Shown one piece after another: positions 52,684-62,279 of a stretch of DNA of 64,000 nt. Location: NCBI RefSeq assembly GCF_014295035.1, contig NZ_CP060404.1:4996501-5060500 (forward strand), read 5' to 3'. Position 1 is the first letter of the stretch. The number at the start of each line of letters is the position of its first letter. Below the pieces are notes generated by a model. The model saw nothing but the letters and a program-made list of their open reading frames with translations. It was not told the DNA's origin and made no database searches. The translations under genes were made by a program, and so were the position numbers. The DNA comes from Streptomyces buecherae (GTDB lineage: Bacteria; Actinomycetota; Actinomycetes; Streptomycetales; Streptomycetaceae).

Positions 52684-53442
52684 ATGACGACGACTAGTCC
52701 GGAGAAGACGCTGGCCCCTGAGCAACCGCTCAGCGGCGTCGGTGTCCTCGACAAAGCCTCTCTTCTGCTGGGGGTCCTGGAAGCCGGCCCGGCCTCGTTA
52801 ACGAGGCTCGTGGCCGACACCGGTCTCAAGCGCCCGACGGCCCACCGGCTGGTGCTCGCGCTGGAGCGGTTGCGGCTGCTGGCACGGGACAAGCACGGGC
52901 GGTTCATCCTGGGACCGCGACTGGGGGTGATGGCCGTACAGGCTTGCCAGGACCGGCTGTTGACGGTGGCCAATCCGGTCCTGGCCGAACTGCGCGACGT
53001 GACCGGGGCCAACGCCCGCCTCTACCGCCGCCGCGGCAACCTGCGTATCTGCGTCGCCGCGGCGCCCGCCCCCTCGTACGACACGTCGGGCCCCTACGAC
53101 TCGGTGCCCGTCGGCGCGGCCTTCCCGATGAACGCCGGCCCCACCTCACAGGTGCTGCTCGCCTGGGAGGAGCCGGAGGTGTTGCACGAGATGCTGCGCG
53201 GGTCGCGGTTCACCGCCGCCTCCCTCTCCAGCGTGCGGCGGCAGGGCTGGGCGCAGAGCATCGACGTCCGCAAGCGCGAGGGCGCCGAGGTCGCCGCGCC
53301 GGTGTACGGGCCCGGCGGCCGGGTGGTCGCGGCCCTCTCCGCGTACTGGCCCGGCAACCGGATGCCCAGCAGCGCCGGCCGGATGCACGTGAGCGAACTG
53401 GTGGACGCGGCGGTACGGATCGGGCGCGGCTTCCCGGAGTGA
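52684..53442 (+). CDS. IclR family regulator, NdgR-like
   Basis: A 252-residue regulator. The N-terminal winged helix GVGVLDKASLLLGVLEAGPA with RLVADTGLKRPTAHRLVLAL is typical IclR; residues 95-250 form the GAF-like effector domain (GAFPMNAGPTSQVLLAWEEP-type). The sequence resembles NdgR of streptomycetes (GVGVLDKA start, RFILGPRL), which controls leucine and other amino-acid genes, but the true ndgR lies elsewhere with leuCD, so this is a paralogue. ATG follows GAGGAG. Confidence 0.8.
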   Translation: MTTTSPEKTLAPEQPLSGVGVLDKASLLLGVLEAGPASLTRLVADTGLKRPTAHRLVLALERLRLLARDKHGRFILGPRLGVMAVQACQDRLLTVANPVLAELRDVTGANARLYRRRGNLRICVAAAPAPSYDTSGPYDSVPVGAAFPMNAGPTSQVLLAWEEPEVLHEMLRGSRFTAASLSSVRRQGWAQSIDVRKREGAEVAAPVYGPGGRVVAALSAYWPGNRMPSSAGRMHVSELVDAAVRIGRGFPE

Positions 53443-53795
53443 ACGGCCCCCGGGAGCGGGCCGCGCGGGCGGCCCGAGCCCGTGCGCGCGCTGGCGCGCG
53501 GGGGCGTCGCGGCGTGCGACAAGGGGCGGGCACGTCGCGGGCGTTCGGGTGCCCGGGCGTACTCGTGCCAAGGGTTGCCGGGGCGTGCCCGCACAGAGGA
53601 GGCGGTTGTCGGGGCGTGCCCGCGTCGAGGGTCCAGAGGGTCGGGCGGGCGTGTGCCGGGTGTGCGGCCGTCGGCTCGCCGGTCGGGCCCGCGTCCCCTC
53701 GCGGGGCGGGACCGGCTGCGCGATGCTGAGCTGACCCGGCACCAGCGTCACCAGCCGCCACCAGCCGAAACGGCCGTCCCGCTCGGAGGAGAGAC
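53443..53795. other. 353-bp intergenic region
   Basis: No gene supported. GGGGCGTGCCCGC occurs twice (about 53,580 and 53,612). The end holds GGAGGAGAGAC before the peptidase ATG. Confidence 0.4.
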
Positions 53796-54929
53796 ATGGT
53801 CGAAGCCGCTGACCAGCCAGCGCCCCTCACCCGCGAGGACTACGCCGCCCGGATGGCCCGGGCCGGTCGGGCGGCGCTCGACGCGGGCCTCGCCGGGCTG
53901 ATCGTCACCCCGGGGCCCGACCTGACCCACCTGTGCGGCTACCCCGACGTGACGCCGAGCGAGCGGCTGACCGCCCTGGTCATCACCCCGGACCGGCCGC
54001 CGCGCCTGCTCGTGCCGGGGCTTGAGCGCGCCAACGCCGCGAACGCCGTCGGCGCGGGCGCGGTCGAACTGGTCAGTTGGACCGACGGCGACGACCCGTA
54101 CGAGATCGCCGGCACGCTCCTCGACCCGCGCGGCCGGTACGGCATCGCCGACTCCGCCTGGGCCCTGCACCTGCTCGCCCTGCGGCGTGCCCGCCCCGAC
54201 ACGACGTACGACGCGCTCACCGCCGTGCTGCCGATGCTGCGCGCGGTCAAGGACGCGCACGAGGTGCGGCGGCTGGCCGCGGCGGGCGCGGCGGCGGACG
54301 CCGTGTACGAGAAGATCTCGACGGCGCGCTTCGCCGGCCGCCGGGAACTCGACATCGCCGCCGACCTGGCCGACCTGCTCCGCGCGCACGGCCACAGCCA
54401 GGTCGACTTCACCATCGTCGGCTCGGGGCCGAACGGCGCGAGCCCGCACCACGAGGCGGGCGAGCGGGTGATCGAGGACGGCGACATGGTCGTGCTCGAC
54501 TTCGGCGGCCTCAAGGACGGATACGGCTCCGACACCACCCGCACCGTGCACGTGGGCGAGGCGACGCCGGAGGAGCGCACGGTGCACGACGTCGTGCGCG
54601 CGGCGCAGCAGGCCGCGTTCGAGGCGGTGCGCCCCGGGGTCGCCTGTCAGGAGATCGACCGGGTGGCCCGCCGGATCATCACCGAGGCCGGCTACGGCGA
54701 GTACTTCGTCCACCGGGTCGGCCACGGCATCGGCGTCACCACACACGAGCCGCCGTACCTGGTCGAGGGCGAGCACCTGCCGCTGGTGCCGGGCATGTGC
54801 TTCTCGATCGAGCCGGGCATCTACCTGCGCGGCCGGTTCGGCGTCCGCATTGAGGACATCGTGACCTGCACGGAGACCGGCGGGCAACGGCTCAACAACA
54901 CCTCGCACGCGTTGCGGTACGTGGGCTGA
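53796..54929 (+). CDS. M24 family Xaa-Pro aminopeptidase/dipeptidase
   Basis: A 377-residue cytosolic metallopeptidase that removes N-terminal residues next to proline. The creatinase-like N-terminal domain is residues 15-155; the pita-bread catalytic domain has the five metal ligands in VVLDFGG, GYGSDTTRT, HRVGHGIGV, SIEPGIYL and RIEDIV. The start ATG follows GGAGGAGAGAC. The gene is monocistronic. No signal sequence. Confidence 0.93.
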   Translation: MVEAADQPAPLTREDYAARMARAGRAALDAGLAGLIVTPGPDLTHLCGYPDVTPSERLTALVITPDRPPRLLVPGLERANAANAVGAGAVELVSWTDGDDPYEIAGTLLDPRGRYGIADSAWALHLLALRRARPDTTYDALTAVLPMLRAVKDAHEVRRLAAAGAAADAVYEKISTARFAGRRELDIAADLADLLRAHGHSQVDFTIVGSGPNGASPHHEAGERVIEDGDMVVLDFGGLKDGYGSDTTRTVHVGEATPEERTVHDVVRAAQQAAFEAVRPGVACQEIDRVARRIITEAGYGEYFVHRVGHGIGVTTHEPPYLVEGEHLPLVPGMCFSIEPGIYLRGRFGVRIEDIVTCTETGGQRLNNTSHALRYVG

Positions 54930-55036
54930 GACCTGTCCCCACCCACGGCGAAGGCGGCGAACCAGCAGCGGACGGGGACAGGCGCCTGCTTGACTTGTGG
55001 CCGGCCCACCAGCCCCTCCGCCACCGGGAGATCCCT

Positions 55037-55435
55037 ATGCGTCGCACGCTCGCCGTGCCTGCCCTGGCCGTGGCCCTGTTGCTGGCCGGGTGCTCCGAGG
55101 AGTCATCCCCGGAGCCGATCGAGGGGGAGTGGGTGGCGGACGGGCCACAGCCGCCCGGGTACGCCGACTTCGCGGACCGGGCCGTGCTCCGGGTCGACGA
55201 GGGCGGCGAGGCCACGCTCGGCACCTCGCCGACGAGGCTGTGCGGCGGAGCCGAGGTGGCGGAGGTGGACGAGGGCGAGGGCGGCGAGCGGACGTACCGT
55301 CTCGCGTTCGGCTCGCCGTGCGTGTCGGCCAACGTCCCGACCAGCCTGGAGATCGTGGTCGACGGGGACACGCTGGAGGCCGTCCCGCCGGGCCCGTCGG
55401 GCGCGAAGACCTTCCGCTTCCGACGCGCTGACTAG
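55037..55435 (+). CDS. putative lipoprotein
   Basis: A 132-residue exported protein with the lipobox LLAGC (cysteine at residue 19) after MRRTLAVPALAVA. The mature part is a small beta domain (EGEWVADGPQPPGYADFADR, then TLGTSPTRLCGGAEVAEV) with two further cysteines that may form a disulfide. The start ATG lies 7 bases after GGGAG. Function unknown. Confidence 0.75.
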   Translation: MRRTLAVPALAVALLLAGCSEESSPEPIEGEWVADGPQPPGYADFADRAVLRVDEGGEATLGTSPTRLCGGAEVAEVDEGEGGERTYRLAFGSPCVSANVPTSLEIVVDGDTLEAVPPGPSGAKTFRFRRAD

Positions 55436-55464
55436 CGGGCCGCTCGCCCGGGGCCCGGGTGGGG

Positions 55465-56451
55465 CTAGGGAATGAGGACGACCTTGCCCATCGTGCCGCG
55501 GGTCTCGATCGCGCGGTGCGCCGCCGCGGCCTCGGCGAGCGGGAAGCGGTGGACGGACGGGACCAGGACGCCGGACGCGGCCAACGCCATCGAGTCCTCC
55601 TCCAGCTTGCGCATCCCCGCCGGGCCGCCGATCCGGTCGAGCATCGGCTTGCCGACGACCTGCCGCGAGGTGATGCCGCGCCGCTCCAACTCCGCCTCGC
55701 TCAGGTCGAGCGGGCCGTCGGCCCAGCCGTAGACGATGTGCCGGCCGCCGCGCCCGAGCAGGTCCACGGCGCCCAGGCCGCGCTCGCCGCCGACGGCGTC
55801 GAAGACGAGGGTGGCCGCGCGGTCGCCGAGGGCGGCGCGGGCCCGCTCGGTCCAGTCGGCGGCGTCGTAGTCGAGGGCGATGTCCGCGCCCAGTTCGGCC
55901 ACCCGCGCGACCTTGGTCGGCCCGCCCGCCAGGCCCACCACGGTGGCCCCCACGTGCTTGGCGTACTGCGTGAGCAGCGTGCCGATGCCGCCGGCGGCCC
56001 CGGTGACCACCACCACGTCGTCGGCGGTGAGTTCGGCGAAGAGCAGGAGGCCCACCGTGGTGCGGCCGGTGCCGATCATGGCGATGGCGTGGTCGAAGGG
56101 CAGGTCGTCGGGGAGGGCGTGCAGCTTCTCGGTGGCGACCACGGCGAGTTCGGCGTAACCGCCGGGCACCAGGCCGAGGTGCGCCACCACGCGCCGGCCG
56201 AGCCACGAGGGGTCCACGCCGTCACCGAGCCCGTCGACGGTGCCCGCCACCTCGCGGCCGGGGATCGTCGGCAACTCGGGCAGGTCGTACGGGGCGTTGG
56301 GGTCGCCCGAGCGGAAGGTGGTGTCGATGACGTGCACCCCCGCCGCCGCGACCTTGATCCGCACCTGTCCGGGCGCGGGGCGCGGGTCCTCCGTCTGCTC
56401 GTACGTGAGATTCTCGGCGGGCCCGAAGGCGTGCAGACGAACGGCGTGCAT
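55465..56451 (-). CDS. zinc-binding-dehydrogenase-like NADPH:quinone reductase
   Basis: A 328-residue MDR-superfamily enzyme. The N-terminal GroES-like domain (MHAVRLHAFGPAENLTYEQT, then AAAGVHVIDTTFRSGD) is followed by the Rossmann domain with VVVTGAAGGIGTLLTQYAK. The cysteine and histidine zinc ligands of alcohol dehydrogenases are absent, as in zeta-crystallin-type quinone reductases. ATG 56451 was preferred because GGAG precedes it; four codons earlier an in-frame ATG exists. Probably reduces quinones or enals with NADPH. Confidence 0.85.
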   Translation of the reverse strand: MHAVRLHAFGPAENLTYEQTEDPRPAPGQVRIKVAAAGVHVIDTTFRSGDPNAPYDLPELPTIPGREVAGTVDGLGDGVDPSWLGRRVVAHLGLVPGGYAELAVVATEKLHALPDDLPFDHAIAMIGTGRTTVGLLLFAELTADDVVVVTGAAGGIGTLLTQYAKHVGATVVGLAGGPTKVARVAELGADIALDYDAADWTERARAALGDRAATLVFDAVGGERGLGAVDLLGRGGRHIVYGWADGPLDLSEAELERRGITSRQVVGKPMLDRIGGPAGMRKLEEDSMALAASGVLVPSVHRFPLAEAAAAHRAIETRGTMGKVVLIP

Positions 56452-56646
56452 GGCGATCTCCATCGGTCAGGGCCCCGGGGGGCCGCGTTCATGCGACGAG
56501 CGTCCGACTTCAACCAAAGGTGAAGTCAAGCGCCGCAGGTCACAGCGGGTCGCGGGGCGATGTCAGACCCCGGGTGCACGATGGGAGGGCAGGGGCGAGA
56601 AGCGGGCGTGGTCGGGTGGTCGGCGCGATGACGGAGGGCGGAAGGC

Positions 56647-57384
56647 GTGGCGGAGCGAGGGCGACGGCGGGCCGGTGCGGCGGGCGCGGGCGGCCGGCGA
56701 GGAGACGGGGACGGGGTGCGGGCGCCGCGCCGCCCGAGCGTGCCGCTGCCCGCTCTGGTGCCGTACGGGGGCGGCGCGTTGGAGGCCGAGGGGGACTACG
56801 ACGGGCAGGACTTCACCGACCTCGACCTGAGCGACCAGGCGGCCCGTGGCGCCCGGTTCCTGGACTGCCAGGTGCGGCGCTGCGCGCTCGGCGAGACGGT
56901 GCTCGCGGGCGCCCGGTTCATCGACTCCGTCCTCACCGAGGTGCGGGGCGTGGGGACGGACCTGTCGACGGCCTCGCTGCGCGACGTGGAGCTGACCGAC
57001 GCCCGGCTGGGCGGCACCCAGGCGCACGGCGGCTCGTGGGAGGGCGTCCTGGTCCGGGGCGGCAAGTTCGACTACCTGAACCTGCGCACGGCCAAGCTCA
57101 GGGACGTGACGTTCGACGGCTGCGTCCTGGTGGAGGCCGACTTCGGCGGCGCCACGCTGGAGCGGGTCTCGTTCGCGAACTGCGTGCTGCGCCGGGTGGA
57201 CTTCACCTCGGCCCGGATGACGGACGTGGACCTGCGCCGCGTGGTCGAACTCGACATCGCCCGTGGCCTGGACGCCCTCTCCGGCGCGGTCATCAGCCCC
57301 ACCCAACTCCTCGACCTGGCCCCGGCGATGGCCGCCCAGCTCGGCGTCCGGGTGGCCGACGAGGGGCCGCCGGGGGAGGCGTAG
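56647..57384 (+). CDS. pentapeptide repeat protein
   Basis: A 245-residue protein. Residues 55-205 form a right-handed beta-helix of five-residue turns with central Leu/Phe (DFTDLDLSDQAARGARFLDC, then DLSTASLRDVELTDARLGGT and ADFGGATLERVSFANCVLRR). The first 45 residues are Arg/Gly-rich. Some pentapeptide proteins mimic DNA and protect gyrase; others have unknown jobs. The C-terminal 40 residues form a short helical cap (LDLAPAMAAQLGV). GTG 56647 follows GGAGG. Confidence 0.8.
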   Translation: MAERGRRRAGAAGAGGRRGDGDGVRAPRRPSVPLPALVPYGGGALEAEGDYDGQDFTDLDLSDQAARGARFLDCQVRRCALGETVLAGARFIDSVLTEVRGVGTDLSTASLRDVELTDARLGGTQAHGGSWEGVLVRGGKFDYLNLRTAKLRDVTFDGCVLVEADFGGATLERVSFANCVLRRVDFTSARMTDVDLRRVVELDIARGLDALSGAVISPTQLLDLAPAMAAQLGVRVADEGPPGEA

Positions 57385-57676
57385 CGACGGCGTGGGCGAT
57401 TGGTGGGGGCGGTGGTTGGTGGAGGTGGTTGACGGGGGCCGGCCGGGCGGCCCGGCGAGGGGGCCGGCTGGGCTCGCGGCCCGTCGGGCGTGGCCGGCGG
57501 GGTTGGCGGGGTCGCCTGCCCGGCGACGCGCCCCGGCCCCGGTCGCGGCATCGGTCGCGGCCCCGGGCCGGCCCGACGCGCGGCGGTTGGCCACGACATC
57601 GGGCCGGGGCCTCGCCGTCCGGCGGCGGGCCGCCGGGCGAGGGGGCGGCGCGGCTGGCGCCGGCCGGTCTCAGCTC
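57385..57676. other. intergenic region, low-complexity
   Basis: Very GC-rich with GGCCGG and CCGGCC words; no gene supported. Confidence 0.4.
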
Positions 57677-57799
57677 TCAGCGGAAGGCGGCGACGTTGCG
57701 GGCCACCCAGTCGGTGAAGGGGCGCGGGGCGCGGCCCAGGACGTGCTGGACGTCCGGGCTGACGCGCAGTTCGGCCGGGAGGTCGGCGAGCCGCTGACC
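57677..57799 (-). pseudogene. C-terminal remnant of an NmrA/SDR-like oxidoreductase
   Basis: About 40 codons read DLPAELRVSPDVQHVLGRAP and end FTDWVARNVAAFR before a stop at 57677, the usual tail of NAD(P)H-binding NmrA-type proteins. The rest of the gene is gone. On the + strand the frame across it ends PLTVLFDRIARHMAERDAA, perhaps the tail of another truncated gene, so a deletion seems to have fused two convergent gene ends. Confidence 0.5.
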
Positions 57800-57917
57800 G
57801 TGCTGTTCGACCGGATCGCGCGGCACATGGCGGAGCGCGACGCGGCCTGACCGTACGGGGGCACGGGGGGCCGGCGTACGACGGCCGGGCCGTGCGGGAG
57901 GGGCCGTGCGGGAGGGG

Positions 57918-58415
57918 TCAGACGCGGGGGAAGCGGGCCTGTACGTCCCAGACCACGGGGTTGTCGGCCAGGCCCTCGTGCATGTCCGTGAGGTCCGCGA
58001 TCACGTCGTGCAGGAAGTCGCGGGCCTCGCGGCGCAGCGCGGCGTGGTTGAACGTCAACGGCGGTTCCTCAAGCGGCACCCAGTCCGCCGTGACGTCCAC
58101 CCAGCCGAACCGGCGCTCGAAGAGCATCCGGTCGCTGGACTCGGTGAAGTCCAGCTCCGCGTGGACCGGCTGGGCGGACCGGCTGCCGCGCGGGTCGCGG
58201 TCGAGCTGCTCCACGATGTCGCACAGCGCCCAGGCGAAGTCGAAGACCGGCACCCATCCCCAGGCTGTGGATACTTCCCGGTCCGCCTTCGTGTCGGCCA
58301 GGTACACGTCCCCGCAGAACAGGTCGTGCCGCAGCGCGTACGCGTCCGCCGTCCGGTAGTCCGTCTGCGGCGGGTCGGGGAAGCGGGGGGAGAGGGAGTA
58401 GCCTAGGTCGATCAC
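57918..58415 (-). CDS. hypothetical protein
   Basis: A 165-residue soluble protein beginning at GTG 58415 (VIDLGYSLSPRFPDPPQTDY). Motifs include CGDVYLADTKADREVSTAWG and WVPLEEPPLTFNHAALRREA. It has no membrane helix. I do not know the family; proteins of this shape occur widely in streptomycetes. The ribosome site is weak (GGCAGG directly before the start). Confidence 0.6.
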   Translation of the reverse strand: MIDLGYSLSPRFPDPPQTDYRTADAYALRHDLFCGDVYLADTKADREVSTAWGWVPVFDFAWALCDIVEQLDRDPRGSRSAQPVHAELDFTESSDRMLFERRFGWVDVTADWVPLEEPPLTFNHAALRREARDFLHDVIADLTDMHEGLADNPVVWDVQARFPRV

Positions 58416-58937
58416 CCTGCCGATGGTGTCACGGGCCGGCGGCCCGCCCCACGTCGCGGCACCCCGCCGCCCGCCGGGCCCGTCGAACGCCGCCCGACCG
58501 GCACCCGGCCCGGGTGCGCGTACGGGTAGGCGTACCCCCACCCGCCCGCGTACGGTGGACGGGCACGGCGCGCCCCGGCGGCTCCCGCCACCTCGGCGGC
58601 CCTCCGCCGCTCGCGCCGCCGCCGTACGACCCGGCCCCTTCGGCCTCGCGCGCCCTCCGGCCCGCGACCGGGCTCCTCTGGCCCTTCCGGCCCCTGTCCC
58701 CGTACGGACGCGGACGCCCGCACCGGCGCTGCGCCGGCTCGCACCCCACGCGTCCCGCGCTCCCACCTCTCGACCTCTCGACTTCTCGACCTCTCGACCT
58801 CTCGCGCACCCCGTGACGCACAGCCGTCGCCGCGTTTCTGGCGCCCCTCTCCCCCCTCCGGAGCGGTACCCCGCCGCGCGCGTCGCGGGTGGCGGGTGGA
58901 CGGGCAAGCGGGCCACGGACGCCGGGAGGGCGACGCC
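58416..58937. other. 522-bp intergenic region with a short tandem repeat
   Basis: No gene supported; frames on both strands are Arg/Pro-rich. Contains the 8-bp tandem array at 58765-58804. Confidence 0.45.
58765..58804 (+). repeat. five copies of an 8-bp unit
   Basis: ACCTCTCG repeated five times; the third copy has one change (ACTTCTCG). Confidence 0.85.
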
Positions 58938-60725
58938 ATGACAGCGGGACGGGGATGGGACGCGCCGGGAGCGCGGAGGAAAGCGGGCGCGGGGCGCGAC
59001 GGGGCGTACGGGGAGGCCGTGGCCGGGCCGTACGAAGCGTCGGGCAGCGGCCCGGCGGTGGGCGGCGGCCCGGGCGGCGCGGACAAGGGTGCGGTGGACG
59101 GGGGGCCGGGCGGCGCGCCGGGAACGGGCGGTGCTGTTCGGGGGCGGCGGTGGGTGCTGGTCGCGGTGGCCCTCGCGGTGTGCTGCGTGCAACTGGACGC
59201 GTTTGCCCTGAACCTGGCGTTGCCGCAGATCGCGGCCGATCTGGCGCCCGCGCCCGCGCCGGCGGCCTCGCCCGACGCGTCCGGAGGGCCGGAATCCGCC
59301 GGCGGGGCGGGCTCGGGCGGGGCGGGGGGCGTGCGGTGGGTGGTGAGCGGCTATCTGCTGGCCGCCGGGTCGTTGATGGTCGGGGCCGGGCGGTTCGGCG
59401 ATCTGTGGGGGCGGCGGCGGATGCTGCTCCTGGGGCTGGCGTTGTTCGGGGCGGCGTCGGCCGCGTGCGCGCTCGCGCCCGGGCTGCCCGCCCTGGTGGC
59501 GGCCCGGGTGGTGCAGGGCGCCGGCGGCGCCTGCCTCATGCCGGCCGGGCTCGCGCTGCTGACCGGCGCCTACCCGCCCGCGCTGCGCGGGCGCGCGACC
59601 GGCTGGGCGCTCGGCCTCGGCGGAGTGGCCACCGCGTGCGGCCCGTTCGTCGGCGGGGCCCTGACCCAGGCCCTGTCGTGGCGGGCCGTCTGCTGGCTGA
59701 ACGTGCCGCTCGTCTGCTGCGCCGCGCTGGCCGCCTGGGCCGCCGAGCACCCGGCGCGCGCCGGGTGCTCGGCGCGCTCCCGGCGCGCTGAGCGGTCCCC
59801 GCGCGCGGGGTGGGGTGCGCGGTCGGCGCGGGGCGGGTGGCGCGCGATGTGGCGGGGTAGCGCGGGCGTCCGGGAGGGCGGGCGCGCGCGGCGCTGGGAC
59901 TGGCCGGGGCTGGTCGCGGGCACGGTGGCGCTGGCCGCGCTGGGGCTGTTCGTCGACCGCGGGCCCGCCTGGGGCTGGTGGTCGGGCGCGAGCGCGGCGA
60001 CGCTCGGGGCGTGCGGGGTGGCGCTGGCCGGCTTCGTACGGCGGCAGCGGCGGGCGCCCGATCCGCTGGTGGACCTGTCGCTGTTCCGCAACGGCCCGTA
60101 CGTCGCGCTCACCGGCTCCGGGGCGGTGGCCAACGCGGCGACGGTCGTCTTCCTCTACGTCACCCCGCTGGCCCTCCAGGGCACGTGGACGCTGTCGGCG
60201 GGGGAGGCGGGGTGCGCGTTCCTCGCTCCCGCGACGGCGATGGCCGGCGCGGGCGTGGTGGCGGGGCGGGTCGCGCCCTCGCGCGCGGTCGCCGTGATGG
60301 CCGGGTGTCTGGTCGCGGGTGCCGTGGGGCTCGGCGCGATGGCCGGCGCCGGCACCCTCCCGCGCTACCTGTGCGCCGCCACGGCCGCCGGCGCCGCCCT
60401 CGGCCTCGCCAACGCGTTGACGCTGGCCGCCACGCAGGCGGTCATCGACCCCCGGCGCGCGGGGGAGGCGTCCGGGGTGACCAAGACGGTGGTCACCGTG
60501 GCGGCGGGGCTCGGCGTGGCGCTCGTCGGCCCGACGGCGGACGGCCCCACCGACACGGGAGCCGGCGCGGGAGCCGGCGCGGGCGCGGAGTCGGGCGCGG
60601 GCGCGTGGGCGGGGCAGGCGGCGGGGGCCGTGGACGGGGCGCTGTGGGTGGCGGCGTTGGCCTGTGTGGTGACCGCTGCCGCGCTGGCCGGTTGGCTCCG
60701 AGCGCTGTCCACCCGCGACGCGTGA
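58938..60725 (+). CDS. MFS exporter (DHA2-like)
   Basis: A 595-residue membrane protein with about fourteen hydrophobic helices. Motifs: WVLVAVALAVCCVQLDAFAL (helix 1), GAGRFGDLWGRRRMLLLGL (motif A), VQGAGGACLMPAGLALL (motif C-like in helix 5). The N-terminal 65 residues are Gly/Ala-rich and cytoplasmic; a loop of about 50 Arg/Ala-rich residues (RAGCSARSRRAERS) interrupts between helices 6 and 7. It resembles drug exporters of EmrB/QacA type. Substrate unknown. ATG 58938 follows GGGAGGGCGACGCC. Confidence 0.85.
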   Translation: MTAGRGWDAPGARRKAGAGRDGAYGEAVAGPYEASGSGPAVGGGPGGADKGAVDGGPGGAPGTGGAVRGRRWVLVAVALAVCCVQLDAFALNLALPQIAADLAPAPAPAASPDASGGPESAGGAGSGGAGGVRWVVSGYLLAAGSLMVGAGRFGDLWGRRRMLLLGLALFGAASAACALAPGLPALVAARVVQGAGGACLMPAGLALLTGAYPPALRGRATGWALGLGGVATACGPFVGGALTQALSWRAVCWLNVPLVCCAALAAWAAEHPARAGCSARSRRAERSPRAGWGARSARGGWRAMWRGSAGVREGGRARRWDWPGLVAGTVALAALGLFVDRGPAWGWWSGASAATLGACGVALAGFVRRQRRAPDPLVDLSLFRNGPYVALTGSGAVANAATVVFLYVTPLALQGTWTLSAGEAGCAFLAPATAMAGAGVVAGRVAPSRAVAVMAGCLVAGAVGLGAMAGAGTLPRYLCAATAAGAALGLANALTLAATQAVIDPRRAGEASGVTKTVVTVAAGLGVALVGPTADGPTDTGAGAGAGAGAESGAGAWAGQAAGAVDGALWVAALACVVTAAALAGWLRALSTRDA

Positions 60726-61158
60726 CGCCGCCGTCCGGCGCGCGCGACCGGCCGGTTGCGCGCGCCGGCTGTGGCGCGCGTACGCGAAGTGAACGGGCGC
60801 CCGCGGGCGTTGGCACGGGCGGTGAACCCCCGCCGGGAACCCCCACCGCCGCTCCCGTACCCGTGGAGCATCCGCCCGTTGTCTGTCATGCTCTCGACGA
60901 ACAGTTCCCGCCGCCCTGCCGTGGGTGCGTCACGCCCCTGGAGTGACGCGCGTAGAACCGGCTACACCGCGACCTCGGCGCCGGGACATCGCCCGCGTAC
61001 GGCCGGCTCCCGACGGGCTCCGGCCACCCCGGGCCGGTCGGCGGCCCACCTGGTGGGCGACGACCGGCCGGCCGGCTGGCCCGCGTCGGTCGACAGCCGA
61101 CAGCCGACAGCCGGCGGCCGACGCGTACCGGCCGACAGCGACTTCAGGAGGATGGGAC
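60726..61158. other. 433-bp intergenic region
   Basis: No gene supported. Contains CGACAGCCGACAGCCG words near 61,090-61,110 and ends with CAGGAGGA, the ribosome site of the peptidase gene. Confidence 0.4.
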
Positions 61159-62151
61159 ATGTGTGAGCAGTGCGGTCCGGTCGACGGCGCGGAACGGGCA
61201 GCGGCGGACCTCGGCCCCGTGGGCCTCTCGCGCAGGGGGTTGCTGCTCGGCGCCGGGGCCGGCCTCGGCTTGGCCCTGACGGGCGCGTCGGGGCTCGCGT
61301 CGCCGGCGGTGGCCGCGCCGTCCGCCGCCGGGTCCCTCAAGAACGGCCAGTGGTGCAACCCCGCCCGTGGCCACTTCCCCAAGGGCGGCCACTACGGCGC
61401 CCCGCGCGGCGGCGGCCCGCACGCCGGTCAGGACGTCACCAACTCGGTCGGCACGGCCATCTACGCCGCGGCGGCCGGCACCGTGATCCGGCGCGGCTCG
61501 GGCGTGCTCGGCGGGCGCAGCGGGAACGGCCTGGTCATCTCGCACGGCGGCGGCCGGTACACCTACTACGGGCATCTCCACAGGTTCCGCGTCGGCCTGA
61601 ACGCCAGGGTCGGCGCCGGCCAGCGGATCGCCGACATGGGCGCGACCGGCAACGTGACCGGCCCGCACCTGCACTTCGAGGTCCACTCGGGCGGCCTCGG
61701 CGGCATCACCAACCCCGTCAGCTACCTGGCCGCCCGTGGCGTGGACCTGGGCGGCGGCTGGCCGACCCTCGACCCGGGGGCCGGGGGCGCGACCGTCAAG
61801 GCGCTCCAGTACGTGCTGACGCGGCGCGGCCACGAGCTGGTCGCCGACGGCGACTCCGGCGCGGTCTCCGTGCGCGCGGTCAAGGCGTTCCAGTCGGCCC
61901 GCGAGCTGGTGGCCGACGGCCAGGTCGGCCCGAAGACGTGGCCGCACCTGGTGTACACGCTGCGGCAGGGCCACTCGGGCTCGCACGTGCGGGGCCTGCA
62001 GACCGTGCTGAACAAGCACAGCGCGGGCCTGGCCGTCGACGGCGGCTTCGGCTCGGTGACCCGCACCGCGGTCCGCGCCTTCCAGGACGCCAACCGGCTG
62101 GTCGTCGACGGCGAGGCGGGCCCGAAGACCTGGACGGCCCTCGTCGGCTGA
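61159..62151 (+). CDS. Tat-exported M23 peptidase with two peptidoglycan-binding domains
   Basis: A 330-residue secreted cell-wall hydrolase. The N-terminus has a Tat signal: LSRRGLLLGAGAGLGLAL followed by SPAVAAPSA. The lysostaphin-like M23 domain (about 60-195) has the zinc ligands in HAGQDV and HLHFEVH. Two PG_binding_1 repeats follow: about 205-265 (ATVKALQYVLTRRGHELVAD) and 270-330 (SHVRGLQTVLNKHSAGLAVD), each ending in GPKTWxxLV. It probably cleaves peptidoglycan cross-bridges outside the cell. The N-terminal Cys pair (CEQCG) precedes the Tat motif. Confidence 0.9.
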   Translation: MCEQCGPVDGAERAAADLGPVGLSRRGLLLGAGAGLGLALTGASGLASPAVAAPSAAGSLKNGQWCNPARGHFPKGGHYGAPRGGGPHAGQDVTNSVGTAIYAAAAGTVIRRGSGVLGGRSGNGLVISHGGGRYTYYGHLHRFRVGLNARVGAGQRIADMGATGNVTGPHLHFEVHSGGLGGITNPVSYLAARGVDLGGGWPTLDPGAGGATVKALQYVLTRRGHELVADGDSGAVSVRAVKAFQSARELVADGQVGPKTWPHLVYTLRQGHSGSHVRGLQTVLNKHSAGLAVDGGFGSVTRTAVRAFQDANRLVVDGEAGPKTWTALVG

Positions 62152-62279
62152 CGGCGGGTCAGAGAGTCGCGCGCGGCGGGAACCCCTGCCGTGCGCGGCG
62201 CCCCCATCGGACCGGCGAGGCCGCCCCGTATCGCCGCCCCGCGAGGCCGCCCCGCGAGATCGCCCCGTGCAGGCCGGGG

